DNA of 64,000 bases from an uncultured Vampirovibrio sp. (GTDB lineage: Bacteria > Cyanobacteriota > Vampirovibrionia > Gastranaerophilales > Gastranaerophilaceae). The notes below the pieces were generated by a model. It worked only from the letters and a program-made list of their open reading frames with translations. It was not told the origin of the DNA and ran no database searches. Of this stretch, positions 16,550 to 27,626 are shown in pieces. Positions within the stretch are counted from its first letter, which is position 1. Every line of letters starts with the position of its first letter. The position numbers were made by a program, and so were the translations under genes. The stretch is taken from NCBI GenBank assembly GCA_910584405.1, contig CAJUAL010000008.1, forward strand, positions 1 through 64,000. The letters are read 5' to 3'.

Positions 16550-19390
16550 ATGGCAATCATAAATAGTATTGAAAATATAGTTGTTAAGTCAGGTAAAGAC
16601 TTTAAACGTAATGAAATGCAAGATATGTTTACTCCTCGTGCTAGAATGATGGACCAAAATCTTGCGATTATGTCTTCTTTGCAAGAACGTGCTATTCGAA
16701 ATGAAAATGCTTATAATGAAATGGCAATTAAGATGTCTGAATATAATGCAATTCAAGGTAAAGATGAAGAAGCTCTTGCAGGTAAAATAGATGAAACTCA
16801 AAGTATTATTAAAGAGAAAGTTGATGAAGATGGAGGTTGGTTCTTTGCAGATACTGCTGTTTCAGATGGTGCTCGTAGATTTTTAACTGATGAAGGAGTT
16901 AAAACTATTCTTGGCAATAAAGCTCAATTTGATGCTATGATGCAAGCTAATGAACAATCTGATGCACCTGAAGAATATAAAGCCGCAAATAGAGCTATGA
17001 TTCTTGAAAGATTTAATGAAGCAGGAGGTAGTCTAGGAGGTAATGGTAAACAATCCATTAGTGCTTTTGGTACAGCTCTAGGTAAAGGTCATGATCGTTC
17101 TATTTATCAGAAAGAACTTCTTGAAATGATGAAAGCATGGAAAGCAGATAAACGTTCTGTGTTCAATTCTCAATTTATTAATGATGTAACTGAATTGATG
17201 AATGGTGCTAATACAGATCCTAAAGTTCAAGCTGTTGCTCAAAAGATTATTGCTGGTAGAGGTGGTAATTTATCGGGTGTTCTAACTCGTGATACTACAA
17301 TTGAATCTGTAAGCGAAGATGAAATTCGTGAAGTATTTAGTGCTGTTCTTGCTAGTAAACCTGAATTTAGAACAGCTATGGCTAAAGAAGCTGAAATAAA
17401 TAAATGGCTTAACAATAAACAAGGTGGTACTAATGCTCAATTAGTTTCTGATATGGTTAAACAGCAAATTGCTACTGATCCTCGAATGCAACAAGTAATG
17501 TTAATGAACTCTAGTTTTGCTAATTTAACTTCTTCTCAAAAACAAATTGCTATGAGTGATCCTCTAGTAATGCAACGATATTTAGAAGAGGGTACAATGC
17601 GCTCTATGCCGGAGTTAATGCAAAAAGAAGGTGAAACTGATGCGGATTATCAAGAACGAATGGGATTAGCTTATAATAATGCTTATACTCAAAATAGTAT
17701 TAGTGCATTGTTGAATATGGCTAAAATAGGAGCTTATACAGCTATTGAAAGTAAGACTGATACTAAATGGTTCGACAATCTATTACTTGATTCTCTTAAA
17801 GCTAAAAGAGAGCAACTAGAGAAGATTAAAGGACAAATGACAGAAGCTATTGGATTCACTAGAGCAAATCTTCCATCTAATGCAATGATGTCTATAGTAG
17901 ATGCAAATATTAAAACTGCAACTGATGCTTTAAATAATGCTAAAGCTACTATGGCTAAATATGCGAATGCTACTGATCCTACAAGTATAAATCTTTATCA
18001 ACAAGCCGAGAAATCTGCTATTGATGCAGAAAATATTATTAAGCAAAATAATGCTATGCTTAATTCTATTTATAGTCAATTTGACTTAACAAATGCGGAT
18101 GATGTTAAAAGTATAAATGCTACGGTAAATAATCTTCTTGATGTTAAAGGTTCTTTATCGGATGATGTAAATAAAAATAAAGCTAAAAATATAATTGCTA
18201 AAGCTGAAACTATATCTGATAAAATAGATGTTATAACTGATATTCTTTATGATAGTTATATAGAAAATGGTAATAACTTATTTATCGGATTTGATTTAGT
18301 TTCTTCTACAGCTAAAAGTGGTTATGGTAAAAATCCTAATGATCCTAAAGATGAAATCCGTAATATAGTTAGACAAAGATTTTTAACTACTGCTAAAAAT
18401 AAAGGTTATGAATTACAAACAACACCTATTACTTTATTTACTCCTATAAGTAATAATAAGGCTGCATTTAGTGATGCTCTTGATGGTATAGGTAGACTAC
18501 TAATGGATAATATTGGTGTTTGGAATTTTGCTACAGCATCTTTAGGAGATGATTCTACTAAAGCTAAGTTCTTAGAAAAAGTTATAGGTATGCCTTTAAC
18601 TTCTAGTGAAGATTTTGCTGATATATTTAGTTCTCGTAAAAGTGGTTCAGGTAATAATGCAGCTTATCAAATATCATCTAAGAATCTATCTATTGGCTCT
18701 GATGCTACTGGAAGACTATATCTTAAAGTTACTATACCCGCGCAAGGTGAGAATCAAGTACAAAAAGAAGCTATTTTATATACAGACGATGATGGTGCAA
18801 ATATAGCTCTTAGAGATGCTATGAGAAAAGGTGCTCAATGCTCTTATAATCAAGCTATGACTAATCCTTATGATACTTATCAAAGACAAACTGCTAATGA
18901 AATTATGGCATTTAGTGGAAATATTGAAGGTCTTGGCGCTGATTTAGCTGTAATTACTGATCCTAATGCACGTGATTTAAATAGATTTAATATCATTAAT
19001 AATCAACATGTAGGAAATATTTCTCAAGCAATTGAAACTATTGTTGCAGATAAACGTATTCATGATACCGGAAATTATTATCCTATAACATCTGGTAGTT
19101 TTAAGTATAATATAACTAAAACTCAAACCGGTGTTTATAAAGTTAATGTTCAACAATATAACCCTTCTATTAATAGATATGTTGATGTTGAATATAATAA
19201 AGGTAATCTTAATTTCGCTTTTGAAAATGATGATGCTTTACGCAGAAATCTTCCAGCATTAGTATATAAACTTAATCATGCTAATGAACTTAAAGATAAT
19301 TTTGTTCCTACTCAGTATCTTACTCCTGAACAGAAAGCTGCGTATAATGTAAACTTTTGGTCTAATGATGTATTAATGTTAAACAGATAA
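16550..19390 (+). CDS. Large internal virion (cargo) protein
   Basis: 946 residues, mostly charged alpha-helix with coiled-coil-like stretches (about residues 400-580, KRAxQLEKIKGQM-type heptads), no membrane span, and a beta-richer last third (YKVNVQQYNPSINRYVDVEY). The start ATG is 24 bases after the terminator, and the stop is two bases before the next giant gene. It sits in the ejection-protein block, so a packaged protein that crosses with or before the RNA polymerase is the natural inference. No enzymatic motif seen. Confidence 0.5.
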   Translation: MAIINSIENIVVKSGKDFKRNEMQDMFTPRARMMDQNLAIMSSLQERAIRNENAYNEMAIKMSEYNAIQGKDEEALAGKIDETQSIIKEKVDEDGGWFFADTAVSDGARRFLTDEGVKTILGNKAQFDAMMQANEQSDAPEEYKAANRAMILERFNEAGGSLGGNGKQSISAFGTALGKGHDRSIYQKELLEMMKAWKADKRSVFNSQFINDVTELMNGANTDPKVQAVAQKIIAGRGGNLSGVLTRDTTIESVSEDEIREVFSAVLASKPEFRTAMAKEAEINKWLNNKQGGTNAQLVSDMVKQQIATDPRMQQVMLMNSSFANLTSSQKQIAMSDPLVMQRYLEEGTMRSMPELMQKEGETDADYQERMGLAYNNAYTQNSISALLNMAKIGAYTAIESKTDTKWFDNLLLDSLKAKREQLEKIKGQMTEAIGFTRANLPSNAMMSIVDANIKTATDALNNAKATMAKYANATDPTSINLYQQAEKSAIDAENIIKQNNAMLNSIYSQFDLTNADDVKSINATVNNLLDVKGSLSDDVNKNKAKNIIAKAETISDKIDVITDILYDSYIENGNNLFIGFDLVSSTAKSGYGKNPNDPKDEIRNIVRQRFLTTAKNKGYELQTTPITLFTPISNNKAAFSDALDGIGRLLMDNIGVWNFATASLGDDSTKAKFLEKVIGMPLTSSEDFADIFSSRKSGSGNNAAYQISSKNLSIGSDATGRLYLKVTIPAQGENQVQKEAILYTDDDGANIALRDAMRKGAQCSYNQAMTNPYDTYQRQTANEIMAFSGNIEGLGADLAVITDPNARDLNRFNIINNQHVGNISQAIETIVADKRIHDTGNYYPITSGSFKYNITKTQTGVYKVNVQQYNPSINRYVDVEYNKGNLNFAFENDDALRRNLPALVYKLNHANELKDNFVPTQYLTPEQKAAYNVNFWSNDVLMLNR

Positions 19391-19391
19391 T

Positions 19392-22300
19392 ATGCCAAAC
19401 GATAAAACATATCAAACAATGCCTTTATTTGGTGAAGATGGTAGAGTTCATTATACAGATGTAACTAAATCTGCATTCGATCAAATCGGTTCTCAATCTC
19501 CTGATAATCGAATGAGTAATAAAGAATTTCTAAATCTTACTAAAAGGCATAATGGAAATATAGGTATTACTCCTAGTAATTACCGTAACTATGTTGAAAG
19601 TCGAGCAAGAAATCAATCTACTTTGGGTAGAATTGGTAATGCTCTTGCTCAAACCGTAGGAGAAATAATTGGAGGTACAATCGAAAGTGCAGGTTCTATA
19701 CTTGCACTTCCTTCTAAATTATTCGGTGATGATGAAGCTTATACTCGAAATTTCTTAGAACAAATAGGTAATTCTATTAATGAAGGAACTAGAGAAGCAT
19801 TTCCTATTTATATGACTGAACAAGCTCAATATGGTAGTTTATTTGATCGTATGAAAGGTGGTGGTTATTGGGCTTCTATGGTTCCATCTGTTCTAGGTAG
19901 TGCAGCTAGTATAATGTTACCTGCACGTGGAGCTTCTTTGTTATTAGGTAAAGCCTTTAGAAATGCTGTTAATCTTGGAAGTAAATCTAAATATGCTAAA
20001 GATTTATTTAAGTTAGGTACAGAACTTCAAAAAGGTAAAGCTATTGCTAGAGCTAATAAATTAGCTGATATTTATGGTTCTGCCGTTATAGGTCGTATTC
20101 TAGATTCTTCTCGTGAAGCTTATGGTGTTTATGAAGAAGAACGTCAATGGTTTCTTGATAATTATAAGAACTATACAGAATATGATGAAAACGGTAATCC
20201 TATTCTTAAAATGCGAGGAGTTGAAGAAGTTCCTTTAACTAATGAAACTATAGAACGTTTAGCTGATCAATACGCAGATGCCGCTGCTTCAAGAGGTTAT
20301 TGGAGATCAATGTCTAATATTGCTTATGATATTGTTGAATGGATGAATATAATAGGTACAGCTAAAACACTTAGTAATGCTACTAGAGCCAATATACGTA
20401 AAGCTATGGCAACTGGTGATAAATTTGCTATAGTTCGTACATTAAATGCTATACCTCAAAATGAACGTAATCAACTTCTTAAAAGTATTGGTGGATTTGC
20501 TGCTGGTTCATTAGCTGAAATGGCAGATGAAATGACTATGAGTATTGCTATGAAAGAAGGTGCTCATTCTGCACGTAAAGATTTTGGATTACTTTCTGAT
20601 ACTGATGCTTTAACTGATTTTGGTCAACGTGTTGGAAGTTATCTTAGTGATGCTGATATTTGGACAGAAGGCATAGGAGGTCTTCTTGGTGGAGCTGGAA
20701 TGCAAGCTGTTATGCCTTATATTGAAAGTAAGTTAAATAAAAAAGGTATTGAAAGAGATCAAATATATGTAAAAGGTCTTGAAACAGCAGTTGAATCTAT
20801 GCGTTCTGGGCTTGATGATATAGTTGAAGCTTTAGCTAATGGTGATATAGTCGGTGCTAAACTTAAAGAACAAGAAGCTATTTTTAATCAAGTTGCAGCT
20901 AATCAATTGGATGGTTCTCTTGAATTATATAAAGAGATGCTTAGAAACATGAGTGCTTCTCTTAAAGAAATTCAAACTCTTAAAGATAAACGTGATAGAA
21001 ACGAAAGTCTTACTGCTGAAGAACAAATAACTCTTGATAAAGGAGAATCTCTTCTAGCTAATGCTGATTACTTTGAGCAAACTCTTAATAAAATAGAAGC
21101 TGTTGAAGGTATATACAGAGATCATTTTGACTCTATTGAAGGTTCTAATAATAAAACTGAATACGAATATCATAGACGTCTTGCTAATCTTGAAGCTCAA
21201 AAGAAACTTAATGAAATTGAAATAGCTAATATTACCGCTAATCCTGAAGAATATACTAAACGTGAAGCTGAATCTAAAGAATATCTTAATAACTATGTTG
21301 ATAATAAGTATTCTGATGAAACAGAAATAACTAATAAGAAAGCTGCTCTTAGTGAATATGCTAGACAATCTGCTACATTAGAATCTACTAAAGAAGCTAT
21401 TAGAATTTATGATAATATAATATCTAATCTTAAAACTAAAATTGATGAGATTGAAAAATCTATCGCTAATGCTTCTAAAGATGCAACGCCAGAACAATTA
21501 TTAAGTCTTAAAATTGCTCTTAAAGGTGCTAATAGTAAACTTGAAAATAATAACAAAATATTAAAGCAACTTCAAGCTACTAGAGATGAAGCAGCTAAAG
21601 CTATAGAAAAATTAGATATTAATTCGGATGATAAAGATGCAGCTAAACAAGCTAGAACTATGTTGGCTAATCTTACTAATCCTAAAGAAGCTAAAGAATT
21701 CTTTGATCGACGTAATATAGCTATTAATGCAGAACTTGATTATTATCTTAATGGTGATGGATATGATAACATTAAAGATGAAATTAAGTTGTATGAAGAT
21801 GAAATTAAAGCTGCTAACAATAAAGATTTAATGGATGAACTTGATATTTATAAGTCATCTGAATCTTTACAAAAAGATGAAGCTAAATTCTCTAATACTG
21901 ATGAACGTTTTGCTGCATATAAAGCTAGATTAGCTAGATTGCAAAAACAAGAAGCTGATAATAAAGCTGCAATTGATCGTCAAACAGCTGCGATTAACGC
22001 TGAAAAAGAACGTCAACTTAAACTAGATAAAGAGCTTGCTGATCTTAAAAAAGATGAAACAGATACTAAAACTAAAGTAGGTGCTGGAACATTTGGTAAA
22101 TCATATACAGATTTTAAAGGTATTGATAGTTTATCTAAAGAAGCATCTGATGTTTATAATAGTATAATATCAGAATCTCAAGTTTTAGATTCACCTATAA
22201 GTACTATTATAAACAATAGACTTAAAGCTAAAAATTTATCTTCTAAAGATACAATGATTCTTAATGAAATTAAAGAATTTAATGCTAATACTGAAAGAGC

Positions 22301-25300
22301 TTTAGATAATTCTTTTGATACTATGACTATAACAGATCTTAGATGGATTGTTATTAGACTTGCTGCTAAATATTCTTTATTTGATAATATATTTATGGCA
22401 CATAGATTCAAATGGAATGATGCTGTTACAGGACAAGAAATTGAGTATGTACCTAATAAAACTGGAGGTGATGTTAGTGCTGAACTTAATGATTATCTTC
22501 AACATTTAAGTCGTTATACAGCTCAGGTTCTTAAAGCTAGTGGTAAACCTTTACCTTCATTCTTAGGTGATGAACATTTTGGTCTTGAAGAAACAACTAA
22601 ATCAGATATTAATAAACTTACTAATAAAATTATTCAAGAAGCTAAAGTAATTCAAACTAAATTTGATTTAATCAATGATACTATAGAAGATAATCTTGGT
22701 CGTAAGAATCCTAAATATACATTATATGTTTCTATAGGTGGAGTTGAATATAGAGTTCTTGATACTCCAAATCCACGTAAAGATGCTGGTATTAGGCTTG
22801 AAGGATTTGAAGGTCAAATTAATCGTTATGTGCTTACTCCTGCTAATATGAGCAATCCTAATGATGATTATATTCTTATTGCAAAGCATACAGAAAGTTC
22901 CTCTCGCGACCAGTCCTTGTCCCCTACCGGGGGCTACGAAGCTCAACAGAGTTCTACTGATGATACTGTTGGCGCATCTCCCGTAGCTTTATCATATCTT
23001 TTGGAAAATGGTGTTGGTACAATAGAATCCACAGGTTATTTTTTGCATGGTATTGCTGCTGCATTTACAGCTATTAGTAGTGAAATTGAAAATATTAGAA
23101 ATAAATATTTAAATGCTATTGATCCTAATCCTGCAAATTTCTCAAAAGATTCAACAGGTGCCAGAAAAGAAATCATGAATGCAATAGAACGTGTTTATGG
23201 TTCTAAAGGTATAGATTTATATATGAAATTAGAAGCTAATTCTACTGGATTCATTCCTTCTGAAGGTAGGTCTATTGAAAGAGAGATAGATGATTTAAAT
23301 TCTGAATTAGATTCTAATAGTATAAATTCTGCTCCTAGAACTGAAGTTACAGAGACTGTTTCTAGTGCTAATGGTATTACTACTGAATTTCAAAGTGATG
23401 CCATTACTGAAAATCAAAATGATACACCTATTGAATTTGTAAAAGCCGCAAATCAGCCTATTATAGACTTTAAAATTGAAGGAGTGGATTTAGAATCCAT
23501 TAATGAATTTTTAGTGTCTCTATTGAGCCAAAATGAGGCAAATTCAGCCTTATTTGATTCGAATATGCTGAATACTTTATTATTAGTTCCGAAGCTATTA
23601 AAACATACTAAAGGTAGTACTAAATATGATAGTGATGCTTTCATTAAAAATCTAATGAATAAATATTTTACTGATGGTAAACTTAATAAACCAGAAAAGT
23701 TAATTGTAGATGCTGCTATTAAATTATCTAATGCAGTATATATAAACATCGATGGTAATAATAATACAATTAGATTAAATGATGGTAGTTCAGCTAAAAT
23801 AGCTGTTGATGCTTTAAATGAATTAAAAAGTCTTTATAGTAAAGATTCTGATTGGGAATTAGATATGAATTCAATTAATACTGCTCTTAATGCTTCTTTT
23901 GAATCAGATTTTATATCTAAAATGGCTCAGATTCTTACTAGTGATTCTAGTTTAAATTCAGATGCTATTGCTATAAGACTTGATGAAACTCTTCATAATA
24001 AATATGCTTTAATTTCTCAAGATTTAGGAGGTATCTTTATTGATAACTTTAATCTTTTTGGTTCTCTTGTTGCTTTTATTAGTGATAAAAGTGGATTTAG
24101 AACTACTAAGATTAATTATTATGATCTCGTTAATGGTATGCGTGAATATCGAGGTGATAATTATAAAAATCTTATTCCTGAAATTATGTCTATTATAAAT
24201 GTTACTAATTTTCTTAAAACAGAATTTGGTAATAGACGAGATTATTATAATGCTAAATTTAGAGAAACTAAAGATAATCTTTATAAAGAACTTTATAATA
24301 ATTATAGTTTTTTTTATGATCTTATAGATACTGAAGCTACTGGAGGTTTACCTCTTAATGAATCTCAAGTAATTGATTTTATTAATCGTACTCCTGAGAT
24401 TATTAGTAAAACTTATCATGAAGGTCTTGATATTACTTTTAATCCTAATGGTGCTCCAGAAGATATTTTAAATAATACTATTACTTCTAATTTAGGTATA
24501 TACGAAATACTTTCAGATATTAGTAAAGGTGATGAAGTTTCTGTAGTAAGAACTAATCTTGAAGAAAATCCGAATAAAGCTACATATGATATAGTTATTA
24601 ATCGAAATGGTAAAGAATATAAATTAGGTTCTATCCCTAAATTAGAAACTATTATAGAAGGTATAGCTTATACTATTGAAGGTGCAAATGGTCAATATTA
24701 TCCACGTAAATTTGCATTTACCGATGAAATGGCTAATATATTTGCTGAATATCAAAGAGAAATCTTTAGATTCATGTTTCATTATGATAGAGCTTTTAAA
24801 CCTCGTAATAATATATCTGCTAAAGATAGAGAAGATTCTGAACGTAACATGGAGATTATCTTTGATCTATTTAGAAAAGATAGATTTAAACCTCTAATGA
24901 ATGCTTTTAAAGAACTTATATATTCTAATTTAACTTCTAAGCAAATTAAAAATATTCTCGATAGTGAAACTCTTACTAGTATAGTTGATTCAGAATATGA
25001 AGGCTCTACCAATGGTGAAATAGATATTAATAATGTTGCTCTTTCATTTAATCAAGTATATCAAATATGTCTTGATTTATTTCCTGCATTTAGAATTACT
25101 AATTCAAATATGCAAAGTATTATAAATGCTAATGGAATTAAGAAACATTTTAATGATTCTATCAATCGTCATGAAATGATCTTTAAAAATAATCAAGCTA
25201 TACGTAATGATATTCGCATGACTAGTTCTAATATTTTTAGAATAAGTCATATTAGCTCAGGTAGAGTCTTAATTAATGATGAAGGTCGTGCAGAAGATAA

Positions 25301-27608
25301 AGAAGCTAAACAAGGATTACCTATTATGCATCATCGTAATTCTTTAGTTAAATCTATTAAATCTACGAAAGATGTTGTTGATTCTAAAGGTAAACCTAGA
25401 GTTCAAATTGTTTATATTGATGAAACTGGTATTGCTAGAGATCCTAAAACTGGAGGTATTATTCAAAATATAAATAAATTTTCTAGTAATCACATTGGTA
25501 ATATATTTATTGGTAATAGACAAGGAATATCTGTTGTTATTCCTCAAACAAATGAGATTAACACTTTATTTCCTACAAGTCCTAATACTATAATGGGATC
25601 TATTACTGATGAAACTGAAGAAGCTCGTATTAATAAATTAAATAAATATAATAAATATATTAGTGATGCTATTAAAGAAATTCTTGCTCTAAATAGTGGT
25701 AATATAACTGAAGCTAGACTTGAAATTTCTAATAGACTTCAAAATATTATTATATGTAGTGAAAAAAGTTCAGCTACACAAGATGATATTTATTTTCAAT
25801 CAGGGAATACCGCTGATGGAAGTAAACGTTTTGTTATGATGAAAGCTGTACTTGGTGAAGGTAAAGGCAAAATTGCTTATCATAAATTTATTCAAACTTC
25901 TATTGATGGACGTGAAGCAATTATTCATTATACTTCTGGAAATAAACTTGATGTTTCTAACTATAATGGAGCTTTAAATCATCCTAGTTATCCACATACT
26001 ATATATTATCTTGATACTCCGGCAGATGTTCAAAAGTTTAATAATAAACTTAATAGTATAATTCCAAATATGGTTCGTCAATTTGGTCTTAAAGATGGAG
26101 CTGCTGTATCTAAAGATTCTAATGATAGTTCTTATACTACTGGGTATACAGATCCAATTACTGGAGATCAATACGAAGACATATATGAGTATTATATGGC
26201 TACTAATGCTATATACTCTGATGTTGCATATATTAAGAATAAATATGGAGATGTTGTAAGCAATGTATCTATTTCTGGTAATTCACCTATTAAATTTTCT
26301 ATTGCTACTAAAGCGTTTGATAATAATTCAGAAGTTACTCAACGTTTCTATGATCCTGTTGAATTACTTAAAACTGTTCAAGATAATGAACGTTATAAAG
26401 AGGATTGGAGTAGTATTGCAGAACTTTCTAATATTCTTGAATATGAAGCTGGTATAAATCCTGTATATGTTAAGCATACTGTTAGTAGAACTCAAGTGTT
26501 TGAAAAAGGTGAAGGCTCTGCTCAACCTGTTAAAACTTCTACTGATATTGATGGTTTTTATCGTAATCAATTTAGAATTGATATTAATTATAATTGGGAA
26601 CTAGCAAATGAAGAAGCACATAAAGGTTATTTAACTCGTACTCTAGCGCATGAGATGATTCATACTTATATTATGAAGTTCTTTAATAGTACTATGCGAG
26701 ATATTAATAATCCTGAAAAACTTGCTCAACGTGAAGCTCTTATTGATTATAATAATAAAGAATGGCAAGCATGGTTTGAAGACTTTACTAAAGCTATTGC
26801 AAATGCTCGTCAAGAACTTGCTGGTAAAACAGATTTAAATGATAAAGAAAAGTTCTTAAAAGATATGCTTCGAGATGGAGGTATTGTTAATAAATTAATT
26901 CAAGTTATAACTAATGAATTTACTAGTATTAATGAATCTATTTCTCGTAAGCTAGAAGCTAGAAAAAATGGAGCTAAAGTTGTAATTAATGGACAAGATG
27001 CTGTATCTGAAATTATTACTTATGCTTTAACTGATCCTCGTATATTTAGACTTCTTAATGAACTTCAATCTACTAATGATAGAGTTGAAGGTTCAGAAGA
27101 TATTGAAACTCCTACATTTTGGGATAAGTTTAAAAAAGTATTACTTAATATATTTCAAAAGATATTTGGAGTTATTGATACTAAAGTTAAAGCAGATTCA
27201 TTAATGGAACGTCTTAATGATACCATTAATAGAATTTATAATAAAGATTTTAGAGATATGAATCCTAATGTTACAATTAGTAGCATTCGGTGGAGCTTAG
27301 AAGCCCCCGGTAGAGAAGGAGATGTGGTAGAGAGAGGAGCGTCTGCTGAAACTACAGTTGAATCTCCTATTCCTATTGAAATTGAAACTAAAGTTCAAAC
27401 TGAAGAATCTATTGATACTACAATTGAAGAAGATGAAGATATTGATTGGGATGATGATTATGTTGATATTGAAGGTGATCTTAAATTATCTATGTCTTTA
27501 TCTGATTCTTCATCTATTGCAACTAATATTTCAAAATATTTAAATGATTCGGTTGCTAGTCTAAATAAAAATACTAACTTTGATGAAACTAATAAACGTA
27601 TTTGTTAA
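19392..27608 (+). CDS. Giant cargo protein with zincin metalloprotease motif
   Basis: 2738 residues. The N-terminal quarter has Gly/Ala hydrophobic helices (MVPSVLGSAASIMLPARG near residue 165). About residues 470-900 are coiled coil rich in Lys/Glu/Ala. Near the C-terminus LAHEMIHTYIMKFF carries the HExxH zinc-binding motif (His2420-Glu-Met-Ile-His2424), as in zincins; crAss-like phages are known to encode a zincin next to the virion RNA polymerase. The protease could mature cargo or cleave a host target; which one is unknown. The acidic tail (EEDEDIDWDDDYVDIEGD) is disordered. Repeat copies C and D are translated in frame at about residues 1169-1188 and 2634-2651, in low-complexity linkers. 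Confidence 0.65.
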   Translation: MPNDKTYQTMPLFGEDGRVHYTDVTKSAFDQIGSQSPDNRMSNKEFLNLTKRHNGNIGITPSNYRNYVESRARNQSTLGRIGNALAQTVGEIIGGTIESAGSILALPSKLFGDDEAYTRNFLEQIGNSINEGTREAFPIYMTEQAQYGSLFDRMKGGGYWASMVPSVLGSAASIMLPARGASLLLGKAFRNAVNLGSKSKYAKDLFKLGTELQKGKAIARANKLADIYGSAVIGRILDSSREAYGVYEEERQWFLDNYKNYTEYDENGNPILKMRGVEEVPLTNETIERLADQYADAAASRGYWRSMSNIAYDIVEWMNIIGTAKTLSNATRANIRKAMATGDKFAIVRTLNAIPQNERNQLLKSIGGFAAGSLAEMADEMTMSIAMKEGAHSARKDFGLLSDTDALTDFGQRVGSYLSDADIWTEGIGGLLGGAGMQAVMPYIESKLNKKGIERDQIYVKGLETAVESMRSGLDDIVEALANGDIVGAKLKEQEAIFNQVAANQLDGSLELYKEMLRNMSASLKEIQTLKDKRDRNESLTAEEQITLDKGESLLANADYFEQTLNKIEAVEGIYRDHFDSIEGSNNKTEYEYHRRLANLEAQKKLNEIEIANITANPEEYTKREAESKEYLNNYVDNKYSDETEITNKKAALSEYARQSATLESTKEAIRIYDNIISNLKTKIDEIEKSIANASKDATPEQLLSLKIALKGANSKLENNNKILKQLQATRDEAAKAIEKLDINSDDKDAAKQARTMLANLTNPKEAKEFFDRRNIAINAELDYYLNGDGYDNIKDEIKLYEDEIKAANNKDLMDELDIYKSSESLQKDEAKFSNTDERFAAYKARLARLQKQEADNKAAIDRQTAAINAEKERQLKLDKELADLKKDETDTKTKVGAGTFGKSYTDFKGIDSLSKEASDVYNSIISESQVLDSPISTIINNRLKAKNLSSKDTMILNEIKEFNANTERALDNSFDTMTITDLRWIVIRLAAKYSLFDNIFMAHRFKWNDAVTGQEIEYVPNKTGGDVSAELNDYLQHLSRYTAQVLKASGKPLPSFLGDEHFGLEETTKSDINKLTNKIIQEAKVIQTKFDLINDTIEDNLGRKNPKYTLYVSIGGVEYRVLDTPNPRKDAGIRLEGFEGQINRYVLTPANMSNPNDDYILIAKHTESSSRDQSLSPTGGYEAQQSSTDDTVGASPVALSYLLENGVGTIESTGYFLHGIAAAFTAISSEIENIRNKYLNAIDPNPANFSKDSTGARKEIMNAIERVYGSKGIDLYMKLEANSTGFIPSEGRSIEREIDDLNSELDSNSINSAPRTEVTETVSSANGITTEFQSDAITENQNDTPIEFVKAANQPIIDFKIEGVDLESINEFLVSLLSQNEANSALFDSNMLNTLLLVPKLLKHTKGSTKYDSDAFIKNLMNKYFTDGKLNKPEKLIVDAAIKLSNAVYINIDGNNNTIRLNDGSSAKIAVDALNELKSLYSKDSDWELDMNSINTALNASFESDFISKMAQILTSDSSLNSDAIAIRLDETLHNKYALISQDLGGIFIDNFNLFGSLVAFISDKSGFRTTKINYYDLVNGMREYRGDNYKNLIPEIMSIINVTNFLKTEFGNRRDYYNAKFRETKDNLYKELYNNYSFFYDLIDTEATGGLPLNESQVIDFINRTPEIISKTYHEGLDITFNPNGAPEDILNNTITSNLGIYEILSDISKGDEVSVVRTNLEENPNKATYDIVINRNGKEYKLGSIPKLETIIEGIAYTIEGANGQYYPRKFAFTDEMANIFAEYQREIFRFMFHYDRAFKPRNNISAKDREDSERNMEIIFDLFRKDRFKPLMNAFKELIYSNLTSKQIKNILDSETLTSIVDSEYEGSTNGEIDINNVALSFNQVYQICLDLFPAFRITNSNMQSIINANGIKKHFNDSINRHEMIFKNNQAIRNDIRMTSSNIFRISHISSGRVLINDEGRAEDKEAKQGLPIMHHRNSLVKSIKSTKDVVDSKGKPRVQIVYIDETGIARDPKTGGIIQNINKFSSNHIGNIFIGNRQGISVVIPQTNEINTLFPTSPNTIMGSITDETEEARINKLNKYNKYISDAIKEILALNSGNITEARLEISNRLQNIIICSEKSSATQDDIYFQSGNTADGSKRFVMMKAVLGEGKGKIAYHKFIQTSIDGREAIIHYTSGNKLDVSNYNGALNHPSYPHTIYYLDTPADVQKFNNKLNSIIPNMVRQFGLKDGAAVSKDSNDSSYTTGYTDPITGDQYEDIYEYYMATNAIYSDVAYIKNKYGDVVSNVSISGNSPIKFSIATKAFDNNSEVTQRFYDPVELLKTVQDNERYKEDWSSIAELSNILEYEAGINPVYVKHTVSRTQVFEKGEGSAQPVKTSTDIDGFYRNQFRIDINYNWELANEEAHKGYLTRTLAHEMIHTYIMKFFNSTMRDINNPEKLAQREALIDYNNKEWQAWFEDFTKAIANARQELAGKTDLNDKEKFLKDMLRDGGIVNKLIQVITNEFTSINESISRKLEARKNGAKVVINGQDAVSEIITYALTDPRIFRLLNELQSTNDRVEGSEDIETPTFWDKFKKVLLNIFQKIFGVIDTKVKADSLMERLNDTINRIYNKDFRDMNPNVTISSIRWSLEAPGREGDVVERGASAETTVESPIPIEIETKVQTEESIDTTIEEDEDIDWDDDYVDIEGDLKLSMSLSDSSSIATNISKYLNDSVASLNKNTNFDETNKRIC
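22896..22954 (-). repeat. Dispersed GC-rich element, copy C (inside a gene)
   Basis: On the - strand: GAACTCTG, CCCCCGGTAGGGG, ACAAGGACTGGTC, then GAGAGGAACT. It lies in antisense orientation in the 2738-residue gene and is read there as SSSRDQSLSPTGGYEAQQSS, a Ser/Gln-rich insert. GAACT-to-GAACT spacing is 54 bases, nine longer than in copy B. Confidence 0.75.
27292..27345 (+). repeat. Dispersed GC-rich element, copy D (inside a gene)
   Basis: GGAGC flanks at both ends (44-base period) bracket CCCCCGGTAGAG and ATGTGG. It is read in the 2738-residue gene as SLEAPGREGDVVERGASA, just before the acidic C-terminal tail. The flank sequence GGAGC differs from copy B's GGAACT, but both ends of this copy agree. 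Confidence 0.75.
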
Positions 27609-27626
27609 ACGTATAAAACTGATATT

